DNA of 64,000 nucleotides from an uncultured Collinsella sp. (GTDB lineage: Bacteria > Actinomycetota > Coriobacteriia > Coriobacteriales > Coriobacteriaceae): contig CATVYG010000001.1 of assembly GCA_958348225.1 (NCBI GenBank), positions 1 through 64,000 on the forward strand, written 5' to 3'. The notes beneath the pieces are model-generated. The model saw only the letters and a program-made list of their open reading frames with translations. It did no database searches and was not told where the DNA came from. Positions 42,796 to 50,932 of the stretch are shown here, piece by piece; positions within the stretch are counted from its first letter, which is position 1; the number at the start of each line of letters is the position of its first letter. A program made the position numbers and the translations under genes.

Positions 42796-45097
42796 GCAGA
42801 CCAGCTCCCTTCAGAGCATCGGTAAGTGCGGCTCGCGTGTCGTCTGCCATGGGGCACAGCGGCATACGGTAGTTTGCCTCGATCATGCCCATCTGGGCGA
42901 GCGCTTCCTTGACGGGGATGGGGTTGACCTCGCTAAAGAGGGCGTTGATGAGCGGCTGGCCGGCAATCTGGATATCGCGGGCGCGCGCTACGTCGCCGTC
43001 CAGATAAGCGCGGCACATGTCGTGTACGAGCTGCGGCTGCACGTCGGCCCACACGCTGATGGTGCCCGAAGCGCCCAGGCTCATGAGCGGCACTGTGAGT
43101 GCATCCTCGCCCGAGTACATGCGGAAGTCATCGGACAGCAGGTGGGCGATCTTGGCCGCGTAGGCGACGTTGCCCGAGGCCTCCTTGATGCCCATGATGT
43201 TGGGGTGCGCGGCTAGGCGCTCTACGTTGCGCTCGCTGATACCGCAGCCGCAGCGGCCGGGGATGTTGTACAGGATGCAGGGGATGTCAACGGCATCGGC
43301 GACGGTCTTAAAGTGCTGATAGATACCCTCTTCGTTGGACTTGTTGTAGTAGGGGGTAATGAGCAGCAGGCCGTCGGCTCCCAAGCCCTGGTAAGTAAGC
43401 GACTTGGTGAGCATGGTCTGCGTGGAGTTGGAGCCCGAGCCGGCGATGACGGGGACGCGTCCTGCAACATGCTTGACCACGGCGGCGACGACGGAGTTGT
43501 CCTCGTCATCGGTCATCGTGGCGCTCTCGCCGGTGGTGCCCAGGGTGAGAATGGCGTCGGTGCCATTTTGCAAGTGGAAATCGATAAGGCGCTCGAGCGC
43601 GTCAAAGTCGACACTGCCGTCCTTTTTAAACGGCGTAACCAGGGCGACGATTGAGCCCTCGAGGTTGCGGATGTCCATGTTCTTCTCCTTCGCCTCCGCG
43701 ATCTGGATGCGTTTGTTCCATTGAGCTGCGACTGCCAGGCGCTCGTCTTCGGCGCGACGGCGGGCACTTTCGGCGCGCGACTTGGCCAGCAGCTCTCGGC
43801 CGCACGGCAGCACGTCGAGCGTGGCAAAGTAATCGCCCGGGCGCTCGGCGCGGCGGATGAGGTTGGCCGCGCCATCGGGGCGCAGCAGGACCTCGGCCGA
43901 GCGCAGCCGTCCGTTGTAGTTGTAGCCCATGGAGTAGCCATGCGCACCGGTATCGTGGATTACAAGCAGGTCACCCATGTCGATATGCGGCAGCTTGCGA
44001 TCGATAGCAAACTTGTCGTTGTTCTCGCATAGGTTGCCCGTGATGTCATAGGTGTTCGTGACGGGCGCCGTGGCCTTGTCGGCGCCGCCCGGCTGACCCA
44101 TCACCGTAATGTGGTGGTAGGCGCCATACATGGCAGGGCGAATCAAATCGACGGCGCTTGCATCGACACCGATATAGTCCTTGTAGATCTGCTTCTCGTG
44201 GATAGCCTTGGTGACCAGACAGCCGTAGGGGCCCATCATAAAGCGGCCCATCTCAGTGCAGATGGCCACATCGCCCATGCCGGCGGGAACCAGGATCTCG
44301 TCGTATGCCGCGTGTACTCCCTCGCCGATGGCGCGAATGTCGTTGGCCTGCTGCTCGGGCAGGTAGGGGATGCCGACGCCGCCGGACAGATTGATGAAGG
44401 CGACGTGTGCGCCGGTCTCGCGCTCCAGGCGTACGGCAAGCTCAAAGAGGATACGCGCGAGCTCGGGGTAGTAGTCGTTGGTGACGGTGTTGCTGGCAAG
44501 GAATGCGTGGATGCCAAAGTCCTCGGCGCCCTTGGCTTTGAGCATGCGGAAGGCCTCGAAGAGCTGCTCGGTGGTCATGCCATATTTGGAGTCGCCTGGG
44601 TTGTCCATGATGCCGTTGGAGAGCTGGAACAGGCCGCCTGGATTAAAGCGGCAGCCGACCGTTTTGGGGATGGGTCCCGCAACACGCTCAAAGAACTCGA
44701 TGTGGCTGATGTCGTCAAAGTTGACGATGGCACCCAGCTTGTCGGCGAGCTCAAAGTCGGCAGCCGGCGTATCGTTGGACGAGAACATGATGTCGTGTCC
44801 CGTGATACCCAGCGAGCGGGCGATCATGAGCTCGGTATAGCTCGAGCAGTCGCAGCCGCAGCCGTATTCGTTGAGAATGGAGATGAGCGCCGGGTTGGGG
44901 TTGGCCTTGACGGCAAAGTATTCCTTAAAGCCCGGGTTCCATGCAAAGGCGTCGCGCACTTCTTGCATGTTGCGGCGGATGCCCGCCTCGTCGTATAGAT
45001 GAAACGGCGTGGGGAACTGCTCGACGATATGCTCGAGTGTCTCCTTGTCCACAAACGGCTGCTTGGCCGCATATGCCTCGTTGGGGGTCAATACCAT
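42788..45097 (-). CDS. lysA-dapA: Fused diaminopimelate decarboxylase / dihydrodipicolinate synthase
   Basis: One uninterrupted 769-codon frame. Residues 1 to about 432 are a PLP decarboxylase: FAVKANPNPALISIL near 63 (PLP Lys), GIHAFLASNTVT near 198, SGGVGIPYLPEQ near 240 and TGAHGYSMGYNYNGR near 390. A 40-residue Arg/Glu/Ala linker follows. Residues 474-769 are DapA: EGSIVALVTPFKKDGSVD, TLGTTGESATM (Thr), YNIPGRCGCG (Tyr), GIKEASGN (Schiff-base Lys). An internal AAGGAG precedes Met474 (ATG 43678), so free DapA may also be made. It joins the first and last lysine-pathway steps. Controlled by the lysine riboswitch upstream. Confidence 0.88.
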   Translation of the reverse strand: MVLTPNEAYAAKQPFVDKETLEHIVEQFPTPFHLYDEAGIRRNMQEVRDAFAWNPGFKEYFAVKANPNPALISILNEYGCGCDCSSYTELMIARSLGITGHDIMFSSNDTPAADFELADKLGAIVNFDDISHIEFFERVAGPIPKTVGCRFNPGGLFQLSNGIMDNPGDSKYGMTTEQLFEAFRMLKAKGAEDFGIHAFLASNTVTNDYYPELARILFELAVRLERETGAHVAFINLSGGVGIPYLPEQQANDIRAIGEGVHAAYDEILVPAGMGDVAICTEMGRFMMGPYGCLVTKAIHEKQIYKDYIGVDASAVDLIRPAMYGAYHHITVMGQPGGADKATAPVTNTYDITGNLCENNDKFAIDRKLPHIDMGDLLVIHDTGAHGYSMGYNYNGRLRSAEVLLRPDGAANLIRRAERPGDYFATLDVLPCGRELLAKSRAESARRRAEDERLAVAAQWNKRIQIAEAKEKNMDIRNLEGSIVALVTPFKKDGSVDFDALERLIDFHLQNGTDAILTLGTTGESATMTDDEDNSVVAAVVKHVAGRVPVIAGSGSNSTQTMLTKSLTYQGLGADGLLLITPYYNKSNEEGIYQHFKTVADAVDIPCILYNIPGRCGCGISERNVERLAAHPNIMGIKEASGNVAYAAKIAHLLSDDFRMYSGEDALTVPLMSLGASGTISVWADVQPQLVHDMCRAYLDGDVARARDIQIAGQPLINALFSEVNPIPVKEALAQMGMIEANYRMPLCPMADDTRAALTDALKGAGLLD
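43676..43692 (-). promoter_or_regulatory. Internal ribosome site and start for DapA
   Basis: On the minus strand AAGGAG lies 6 nt before ATG 43678 inside the fused frame. Initiation here would give a 296-residue stand-alone DapA, the normal length. Confidence 0.65.
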
Positions 45098-45106
45098 GTC
45101 CCGTAA

Positions 45107-45176
45107 ACCTCGCTATCCAGACGGCGCCATCTGCGCATCGAATCCGCATAGCGTGGACCCAATGTCCGGATAGCGC
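45107..45176 (-). promoter_or_regulatory. Expression platform helix of the lysine riboswitch
   Basis: Minus-strand GCGCTATCCGGAC (45164-45176) can pair with GTCTGGATAGCGAGGT (45107-45122), which contains the GAGG ribosome site of lysA. Formation would block translation start; no poly-U terminator is seen. Supports translational control. Confidence 0.6.
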
Positions 45177-45189
45177 TCCCGCATTGCTG

Positions 45190-45335
45190 CAGACAGTCCT
45201 GTGGGTGTTTCCCACAGGCCCACCAGGTTGTTCGTGCCCGAAAAACCCAGTTCGGCGGGTTTCGCCTCCCCACGGGGTCAAAGCCTGCCGGCTCGCCCGC
45301 GGCTCTTCGTGCCCGCGCCTCTATCAAGTGGTAAA
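45190..45335 (-). ncRNA. Lysine riboswitch (L box)
   Basis: Minus-strand RNA begins GATAGAGGCGCG, the near-invariant L-box opening. It continues with the AAGAG loop, GGGGAGGCG...CGCCGAA, CUGG..., a P5-type hairpin CCTGTGGG-AAACA-CCCACAGG and the closing GACTGTC. Order and spacing match the lysC-type aptamer. It lies 93 nt upstream of lysA and should shut off lysA-dapA-dapB-dapH when lysine is plentiful. Confidence 0.9.
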
Positions 45336-45475
45336 GACCCTATCACGTTGCACTTTACCAAACAAGAGTATTCGTATATAACGTTTAAAAAATGCAGGGA
45401 TATGCTGGAAACATGTGCGCCACAATCCTGTATCACAATAAGTTGCAACAGATCTGCCTCACGAAGGGATCCTCT

Positions 45476-46663
45476 ATGACCGAGCTCCAAGAACTCCGTC
45501 GCTATCGCCGCGATCTCCATCGCATTCCGGAGCTCGATTTCGATCTTCCGCAAACCATTGCCTATATCGAGGGCGTGCTGGCACCGCTCGCTTGCGAGGT
45601 GACCCATCCGTGCCCCAGCTGCGTCTGTGCTTTCTTCGACGCCGGTGTTGATGCCGCGCATGCCACGGCGATTCGCGCCGATATGGATGCGCTGCCCATC
45701 GCGGAGGCGACGGGAGCGGCCTTTGCCTCAACCCATCCCGGCAAGATGCACGCTTGCGGACATGACGGACACATGGCCATGGCGCTTGCCGCCGCGACGT
45801 ATGTTGACCGTACGATTCGCGAACAGCCGGGCGCCATTAGACGCAACGTTCTCTTTGTGTTCCAGCCGGCCGAGGAAACGACCGGTGGTGCCAAGACGGT
45901 ATGCGAGAGTGGTGTGTTCGAGCGCTATGGGGCCGACCGCATTTTTGGCTTTCATGTGTGGCCCGATCTGCCCGCCGGCACGTTGGCGAGCTGCCCCGGT
46001 CCGCTGCTGGCGCGCTCAAGCGAGACGCACATTCATATCCATGGAACGAGTATCCATATCGCCAAGACCTACGGCGTTCCAGTCGAGGAATCGCGCGATG
46101 CCGCGTTGGCGGCAGCGAAGTTTTTGGTTACCGAGCGCGAGCTGATGGATGAGCTGGGTGCCGATGAGCCCTGCATTGGCAAGTTCGGCCTGCTGCAGGC
46201 AGGCACCGTCTGCAATGCGGTGGCGGGGGAGGCCCATGTGGCCGGCAGCTTGCGTGTGTTTACGGACGGCATGTTCGACCGTGCACGCGAGGGTGTGCGC
46301 CGCGTGCTTGATGGGGCGTGCGCTGCAACGGGCTGCACGTACGATCTCGACTTTGCCGAGGGCTATCCGCCGGTCGACAACGGCCCCGAGTTGTTTGCTC
46401 GAATCGCGCCTGCTCTGCCCGAGTTACGGCTCGTGGACGAGCCGCTGCTGATTGCCGAGGATTTCGCGTTCTATCAGCGCCATCTGCCGGGCGTGTTTTT
46501 CCTGCTGGGCACGGGTATGCCAGAGGACCAAGACAACCCGAGTGATTCGGATGGCTGCCCCGTCTATGCCACAAGCGCTCTGCATACCGATAGCATGCTC
46601 TTCGACGAGGAAATCCTGCTCAAAGGCCTCGATGTCTACAAACGATTGCTTGACTTGGAGTGA
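45476..46663 (+). CDS. M20 family amidohydrolase, candidate N-acetyl-DAP deacetylase
   Basis: 395 residues; ATG 45476 behind GAAGGGAT. RRDLHRIPELDFDLPQT near 8, IRADMDALPIAEATG near 64, HACGHDGHMAMALAAA near 90 (metal His/Asp), FQPAEETTGGAKTV near 127 (catalytic Glu) and the final ALHTDSMLFDEE identify the M20D group (aminoacylase, hippurate hydrolase, N-acetyl-DAP deacetylase). It diverges from the riboswitch-controlled lysine operon that holds DapH, and the acetylase route needs such an enzyme. Substrate is inferred from that context. Confidence 0.85.
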   Translation: MTELQELRRYRRDLHRIPELDFDLPQTIAYIEGVLAPLACEVTHPCPSCVCAFFDAGVDAAHATAIRADMDALPIAEATGAAFASTHPGKMHACGHDGHMAMALAAATYVDRTIREQPGAIRRNVLFVFQPAEETTGGAKTVCESGVFERYGADRIFGFHVWPDLPAGTLASCPGPLLARSSETHIHIHGTSIHIAKTYGVPVEESRDAALAAAKFLVTERELMDELGADEPCIGKFGLLQAGTVCNAVAGEAHVAGSLRVFTDGMFDRAREGVRRVLDGACAATGCTYDLDFAEGYPPVDNGPELFARIAPALPELRLVDEPLLIAEDFAFYQRHLPGVFFLLGTGMPEDQDNPSDSDGCPVYATSALHTDSMLFDEEILLKGLDVYKRLLDLE

Positions 46664-46665
46664 TG

Positions 46666-46986
46666 ATGAGGCGCCGACAGACTGCCGTGTATAGTCCTGG
46701 TGGGTGCGGGTGCGGCCTGCTGCTGCTTCCGGTTATTGCTGTGAGCATTGGCGTGATGTTTGCGCTTGCCGGGTTGGCAGCAGCGGCACTCGTGCTGTTG
46801 ATTGTGGCTATTGGCGTGACGATTTGGCTCTGCCGCAATCGCGAGCAACGCCGTGCCGACGGTAAAACCAATGTCGGCTGGGTCGTCTTCCTGATCATTG
46901 CGTACCCGCTGAGTGTCAGCTACCTGGTGTTCTTTGCCCTGTTGATGATCAGTGCCTTTACCGGGAAATCCGTCACGGTGGGTTGA
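46666..46986 (+). CDS. Small polytopic membrane protein
   Basis: 106 residues; the ATG at 46666 is 5 nt from GGAG; ATG 46663 and GTG 46660 are closer and less likely. Three to four hydrophobic segments (LLLLPVIAVSIGVMFALAG, AALVLLIVAIGVTIWL, GWVVFLIIAYPLSVSYLVFFALLMI) with a basic NREQRRADGK loop. It begins 2 bp after the M20 gene and is probably cotranscribed. No family recognised. Confidence 0.65.
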   Translation: MRRRQTAVYSPGGCGCGLLLLPVIAVSIGVMFALAGLAAAALVLLIVAIGVTIWLCRNREQRRADGKTNVGWVVFLIIAYPLSVSYLVFFALLMISAFTGKSVTVG

Positions 46987-47091
46987 TGCGCTGCCAGCAG
47001 ACGGTCGCGCAAAGTGCGTTTGCTCGGCGTTTGGATAACTGCATTGGCCGTTTACCGCAACCTTAGCTCTCAGCTAATGAATTCAAGTTTA

Positions 47092-47145
47092 ATCCTTCCT
47101 ACGATGTGCTGTGTGCCGGCGCGGTAGCCGGATCGTAGGAAGGAT
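47092..47145 (+). promoter_or_regulatory. Hairpin that buries a Shine-Dalgarno
   Basis: ATCCTTCCTACGAT (47092-47105) is a perfect 14-nt complement of ATCGTAGGAAGGAT (47132-47145), with an inner CCGGC/GCCGG helix. The right arm contains the whole ribosome site AGGAAGGA of the gene starting at 47151. The mRNA should be translationally silent unless the helix is opened. Confidence 0.75.
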
Positions 47146-47150
47146 GAATA

Positions 47151-47594
47151 ATGGCAAAAGAGGGAAAGAAGCCGATCGGCAAGATTGTCCTAGGCGTCAT
47201 CGTGGTGCTGGTTATCGTCGGTGCCGTGGGCTCTATGGGTGGCAATTCAACCGATTCGTCTGCGAGCGATTCGGCAAAACCTGCCGAGGCGACACAGCAG
47301 GCTGAGGAGCAAAAAGAACCGCAAGAACCGTATACCATTGCTGATGAGGCTGAAGACACCTCCAATCAGTTTGCCTATAAGATCACGGGCACGCTGACCA
47401 ATAACACGGACAAGGAAAAGAGCTACATTCAGATTGAGTATGTTCTGTATGATGCCGATGGCAACCAGGTTGGAACGGCTCTTGCAAACACCAATCATCT
47501 GAAGGCGGGCGGCTCCTGGAAGTTCGAGGCGCTGGGTACAGTGTCTCCCGACCAGGTTGCTAGCTGGGAGCGTTCGGACGTAAGTGGTTTCTAG
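47151..47594 (+). CDS. Membrane-anchored FxLYD-type domain protein
   Basis: 147 residues. A basic start is followed by one membrane helix (IVLGVIVVLVIVGAVGSMGG), a Ser/Ala/Glu/Gln-rich stalk, and a C-terminal beta domain from about 70. That domain (AYKITGTLTNNTDKEKSYIQIEYVLYDADGNQVGTALANTNHLKAGGSWKFEA) has the FxLYD pattern of a surface-exposed immunoglobulin-like fold. Role unknown. Its ribosome site is buried in a 14-bp hairpin. The HTH/kinase pair follows 32 bp downstream. Confidence 0.8.
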   Translation: MAKEGKKPIGKIVLGVIVVLVIVGAVGSMGGNSTDSSASDSAKPAEATQQAEEQKEPQEPYTIADEAEDTSNQFAYKITGTLTNNTDKEKSYIQIEYVLYDADGNQVGTALANTNHLKAGGSWKFEALGTVSPDQVASWERSDVSGF

Positions 47595-47626
47595 CATGTT
47601 GCATGCACTGGGGGAGGTGAAGCCGT

Positions 47627-48049
47627 ATGCCCGATAAAAAGCTGACTGACGAGTTACTCAATGAGCTTCTCGACGCGCCAAACATCGATGGCTATATCAA
47701 GGAGCACGACTTTGCCACCCCGTCGCTTTCGGACTACCTGAAGCAGCTGCTGCAGGAAAAGGGCTTGGAGCGCTCGCGCGTGGTTCGTATGGCCGATCTC
47801 AATGAGACCTTTGGCTATCAGATCTTTACCGGTGCGCGTCATCCGAGTCGCAATAAGGTGCTGCAGATTGCCTTCGCCATGGCGCTAACGCTCAAGGAGA
47901 CCAACCGCGCCTTGACGGCGGCGGGTGCCAACATCCTCAATTGTAAGGACCGTCGCGATGCGATCATCATCTTCTGTATCGATCGCGGGTGCAGCCTCCA
48001 AAAGGTCAACGAGGAGCTGTATCGCTTTGACGAGGAGACGGTGAGTTAG
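47627..48049 (+). CDS. HTH-type protein paired with a Ser/Thr kinase
   Basis: 140 residues; ATG 47627 behind GGGGGAGG. The centre, YLKQLLQEKGLERSRVVRMADLNETFGYQIFTGARHPSRNKVLQIAFAMALTLKETNRAL, has the five-helix XRE layout. The C-terminal part (RRDAIIIFCIDRGCSLQKVNEELYRF) is the tail found in XRE proteins encoded next to membrane kinases. A GCATG-TTG-CATGC inverted repeat at 47594-47606 lies in its leader and could be its own operator. It is probably a DNA-binding partner or substrate of the kinase downstream. Confidence 0.75.
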   Translation: MPDKKLTDELLNELLDAPNIDGYIKEHDFATPSLSDYLKQLLQEKGLERSRVVRMADLNETFGYQIFTGARHPSRNKVLQIAFAMALTLKETNRALTAAGANILNCKDRRDAIIIFCIDRGCSLQKVNEELYRFDEETVS

Positions 48050-48147
48050 CGGCTGATATCTGAGCCGGCGGAGCTGCCGAACAACGATGCGAACGAACGG
48101 GGCGCGGATGCCGTGGGGTGTCTGCGCCCTGCGCTATGATGGAGGCT

Positions 48148-49527
48148 ATGGATACTCAGACCCCAACATATTCCGATGACGAGCTGACTGCAGCGCTTGC
48201 CGAGCACCTGGCGTCGCTCGATCGCGACGACAGCTATCGCGTGGAGCGTGTACTTAAGCGCTCGTCCGTTGAAACAACCGAGCTCGTGTACTTTGAAGGA
48301 ACCGGCGGTGGTTCGCTCGGCCCCTTTGTCCGTAAACGCATCGATGCTTCGGCTCAAATCGGCGGGGCATACGAGCGTCTGTTTGCCGCCCAGCGGGCAG
48401 GCAGGCGTTTTGAGCACCTGCCCAGAATCGTCGATTGTCGTCGTGTGGGCGACGAGCTCAACGTGGTTATGGAATACATCGAAGGGGAGACACTCGGGGC
48501 GCTGGTGGACCGTCTGGGAGCCACCCCCGATTATGCGCACGAATTGTATCCTGCCCTATGCGATGCCGTGGGCGAGCTCCACGCCGGTTTTGCAATGGCG
48601 GGGGAGACGTCGGCGCCGGTGATCCATCGTGACCTCAAGCCGTCGAATATCATCGTGACGGGTGCCAACTATACGCCTGATGACGGCCTGACATTTTCAT
48701 CGCTGGTGATTATCGACTTGGGGATCGCCCGCGTATGGCGCGATGGCGCCGATACCGACACCGTCAAGTTTGGCACGCGACCCTATGCGCCGCCCGAGCA
48801 GTATGGGTTTGGGCAGACGAGTGTGCGCAGCGACGTCTACGCACTTGGCGCCCTGTTGTTCTTCTGCTTGACGGGAGTCGACCCTAAACCAGGGCTCGAC
48901 ATGCGCGAGCAATGCGAGGCGCGTGGCATTCCCACTCCACTTGCCGATGCCGTCTGCATGTCGATGGCGCTCGACCCGGCCAAGCGTTTTGCGAGTGCGG
49001 AGGCGTTGGGACGGGCGACGCACGCAGCATACGACCTGAGTCGTCCCGTGCGGCCTCCTGCGCCTGCGCCTGTCCGTACTCCGGCCTCGGAGACGGTGCT
49101 GACGCCCCAAGGGCTCCAGAACCCTGCAGGGCTTCCTAGGCCTGCCGCCTCCGCTGCATGCGGTCTGCTCTCTCGCGTTCCGGAGTCTCTGGGGCGCATT
49201 TGGAATACGCTCGTCTGCTTCTCGCTGCTTGTGTTCTTTGTCGGAAGTCACTTTGCCGTCTTTCACCCCACCGGAGCAAACCAAAGCTACCCGACGTGGC
49301 TTCTCATAATCGAGTATTTTTTCTTTGTCGATGGCCTTATGGTGCTTATGCATTTTGCGCTGTTCGATAAGCGCCGTCTTCGTCGGCGATTCGCACTGCT
49401 CGACAGCTATCGCGGCAAGAAACTCGCGAAACTCTGGCTCAAGGCATTGGGTGTGCTGCTCCTATGCATGATCGTCATAGTCGCGGTTGCCAATGCGACC
49501 GGCGTCGTCGATACCTCCGCTACCTAA
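48148..49527 (+). CDS. Membrane Ser/Thr protein kinase (PknB type)
   Basis: 459 residues; ATG 48148 behind GGAGG (ATG 48136 and 48139 possible). The kinase domain covers about 35-300: EYIEGETLGALVD near 112, the catalytic loop VIHRDLKPSNIIV near 155, DLG in place of DFG near 190, and TRPYAPPEQYGF near 213 with SDVYALGALLFFCLTG following. The expected N-lobe Lys is in FVRKRIDAS near 61. A Pro-rich linker and three membrane helices at the C-terminus follow, with no PASTA repeats. It follows the HTH gene and probably phosphorylates it or an envelope target. Confidence 0.88.
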   Translation: MDTQTPTYSDDELTAALAEHLASLDRDDSYRVERVLKRSSVETTELVYFEGTGGGSLGPFVRKRIDASAQIGGAYERLFAAQRAGRRFEHLPRIVDCRRVGDELNVVMEYIEGETLGALVDRLGATPDYAHELYPALCDAVGELHAGFAMAGETSAPVIHRDLKPSNIIVTGANYTPDDGLTFSSLVIIDLGIARVWRDGADTDTVKFGTRPYAPPEQYGFGQTSVRSDVYALGALLFFCLTGVDPKPGLDMREQCEARGIPTPLADAVCMSMALDPAKRFASAEALGRATHAAYDLSRPVRPPAPAPVRTPASETVLTPQGLQNPAGLPRPAASAACGLLSRVPESLGRIWNTLVCFSLLVFFVGSHFAVFHPTGANQSYPTWLLIIEYFFFVDGLMVLMHFALFDKRRLRRRFALLDSYRGKKLAKLWLKALGVLLLCMIVIVAVANATGVVDTSAT

Positions 49528-49530
49528 AAG

Positions 49531-49555
49531 AAAAGGGCCCCGTTGGGGCCCTTTG
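49531..49555. terminator. Bidirectional terminator
   Basis: AAAGGGCCCC-GTT-GGGGCCCTTT between the converging kinase and hydrolase genes, A-rich before and T-rich after. Confidence 0.9.
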
Positions 49556-49564
49556 CAGTTGCAC

Positions 49565-50698
49565 TTAGATGCGGTTCATCTGAGCGGCGACTTTGTTGTA
49601 CCAGTCCTGCCACGTGGGCGGGCAGTACTTTTTGGCCGCTGCCGGGGTAAGGGTGGAGCCATAGTTGGCGCCCAGATAGGCAACGTGAGCGGAGATGCCC
49701 TCGCTCCAGCTGCCAAAGCTGCGCCAACCGCCGCCACGTGCACTCCAGCCCCAGGCGTTGTAGGAATTGGCGCAATAAGCACCCTTGGTGCTCTCGATGC
49801 AGGCGATAGCGGGGGACCAACGGGGGTCGACACCGGTATTCCAAGCGGCGACGGCAAAGTTGTAGCCCTGGCCTGCCATGGGGGAGCCGGCGAGATAATT
49901 GTCGATGCGGCTCGTCCACTCATTAATGAACGAATCGTAATCGGAGCTACCGGTATTGGCGTTGTTCACCGTGGTGTCGATGGTGGTGTTGGTGTTGGTG
50001 GCCTGGCTGCTGGAATTGCTGCCGCTTACGCCCTCGCCCGAGAGCTTCTCGGCGGCAGCGGCCTTATCGGCCTCAAGCTTGGCAAGCTCAGCGGCATTTT
50101 CCTGCTCGGCTTTTGCCTGTGCCTCGCTGCGGAGCTGCTGGGCCTGCGTCAGCGCATCCTCGGCGTTTTTCTGCTCTGCCTCAAGCTGTGACTTGGCCTG
50201 CTGGAGCTCGGCCTTGTTCTGCTCGAGTTCGGTTTGCATGTTATTGAGCTCTTCGATCTCGTCGACGCTCGAGCTCGTGATCTGGTTGGTGTATTTGCAG
50301 GTCGTGATGAACTCACCCAGGCTCTGCGCGTTGACCAGGAAGCTCACGATGGGATTGGTGCCCTTCTGATACTTGTACAGATCGCGCATGGCGGAGCTTG
50401 CCTTGGCCTGCTGCTCGGGAAGCTTGGCCTCGATTTCCTCGATGCTTGCCTCATTGGAGTCAATCTGCTTTTGCAGGTCATCGAGTTTGGTGCGGGCGTC
50501 GTTGTAGGCGCTCGTGGCGGCTTCGATCTTCTGCTGGGCTGCGGAAAGCTGGTCCTGCGTTGCCTGCGAGGCGGCATACGCCGCAACGGGGGAGAGCATC
50601 GGCGTGGCCGTCAGCGCAACGGCGAGCGCGGCGCTCGTGATGATACGAGCCGGCTTCGACGCAATGAGCGCTGCGGTGCGATGATTCGAATGCTGCAT
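49565..50698 (-). CDS. Secreted coiled-coil protein with lysozyme-like C-terminal domain
   Basis: 377 residues; ATG 50698, 6 nt from GAGGG (ATG 50713 lacks a site). The signal peptide ends VAAYAAS near 43. A long coiled coil (about 45-215: QKIEAATSAYNDARTKLDDLQKQI, NNMQTELEQNKAELQQAKSQLEAEQKNAEDAL) resembles the PcsB/RipA regulatory domain, then a Ser/Thr/Asn linker. The last 110 residues (FAVAAWNTGVDPRWSPAIACIESTKGAYC, NAWGWSARGGGWRSFGSWSEGISAHVAYL) resemble lysozyme/glucosaminidase-type domains with Glu in CIEST. Probably cleaves peptidoglycan at division. Confidence 0.8.
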   Translation of the reverse strand: MQHSNHRTAALIASKPARIITSAALAVALTATPMLSPVAAYAASQATQDQLSAAQQKIEAATSAYNDARTKLDDLQKQIDSNEASIEEIEAKLPEQQAKASSAMRDLYKYQKGTNPIVSFLVNAQSLGEFITTCKYTNQITSSSVDEIEELNNMQTELEQNKAELQQAKSQLEAEQKNAEDALTQAQQLRSEAQAKAEQENAAELAKLEADKAAAAEKLSGEGVSGSNSSSQATNTNTTIDTTVNNANTGSSDYDSFINEWTSRIDNYLAGSPMAGQGYNFAVAAWNTGVDPRWSPAIACIESTKGAYCANSYNAWGWSARGGGWRSFGSWSEGISAHVAYLGANYGSTLTPAAAKKYCPPTWQDWYNKVAAQMNRI

Positions 50699-50761
50699 CC
50701 AGTCCCTCTGCAATCAATCGTAGGTTATGGTTCGAACGGTATTCTACTACTGCTTTCGACC

Positions 50762-50805
50762 TCAACTTGAACCTTAAAGGTCCCAAAGGGTCAAGTTGAA
50801 CTTGA
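50762..50805. promoter_or_regulatory. Palindrome cluster upstream of the wall hydrolase
   Basis: TCAAGTT-G-AACTTGA at 50791-50805 is a perfect palindrome; related halves TCAACTTGAAC (50762-50772) and TTCAACTTTAACGTT (50856-50870) flank it. Likely binding sites for one regulator controlling the hydrolase. Confidence 0.5.
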
Positions 50806-50932
50806 GGCTTTGGCTTTGACCTGCAGTTATGATGAATTGTTGAGAAACCATAGAGTTCAACTTTAACGTTACAGAGCCCTGTTTGAGAGGAGTTTTGGGC
50901 TGTAAAAGCCATCTCAACGTGGGGTTTTATAA

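Noticed and set aside
45098..45180. tRNA-like fold downstream of the riboswitch
   Set aside because: The pairing belongs to the ribosome-site-masking helix; no anticodon or T-loop sequence is present.
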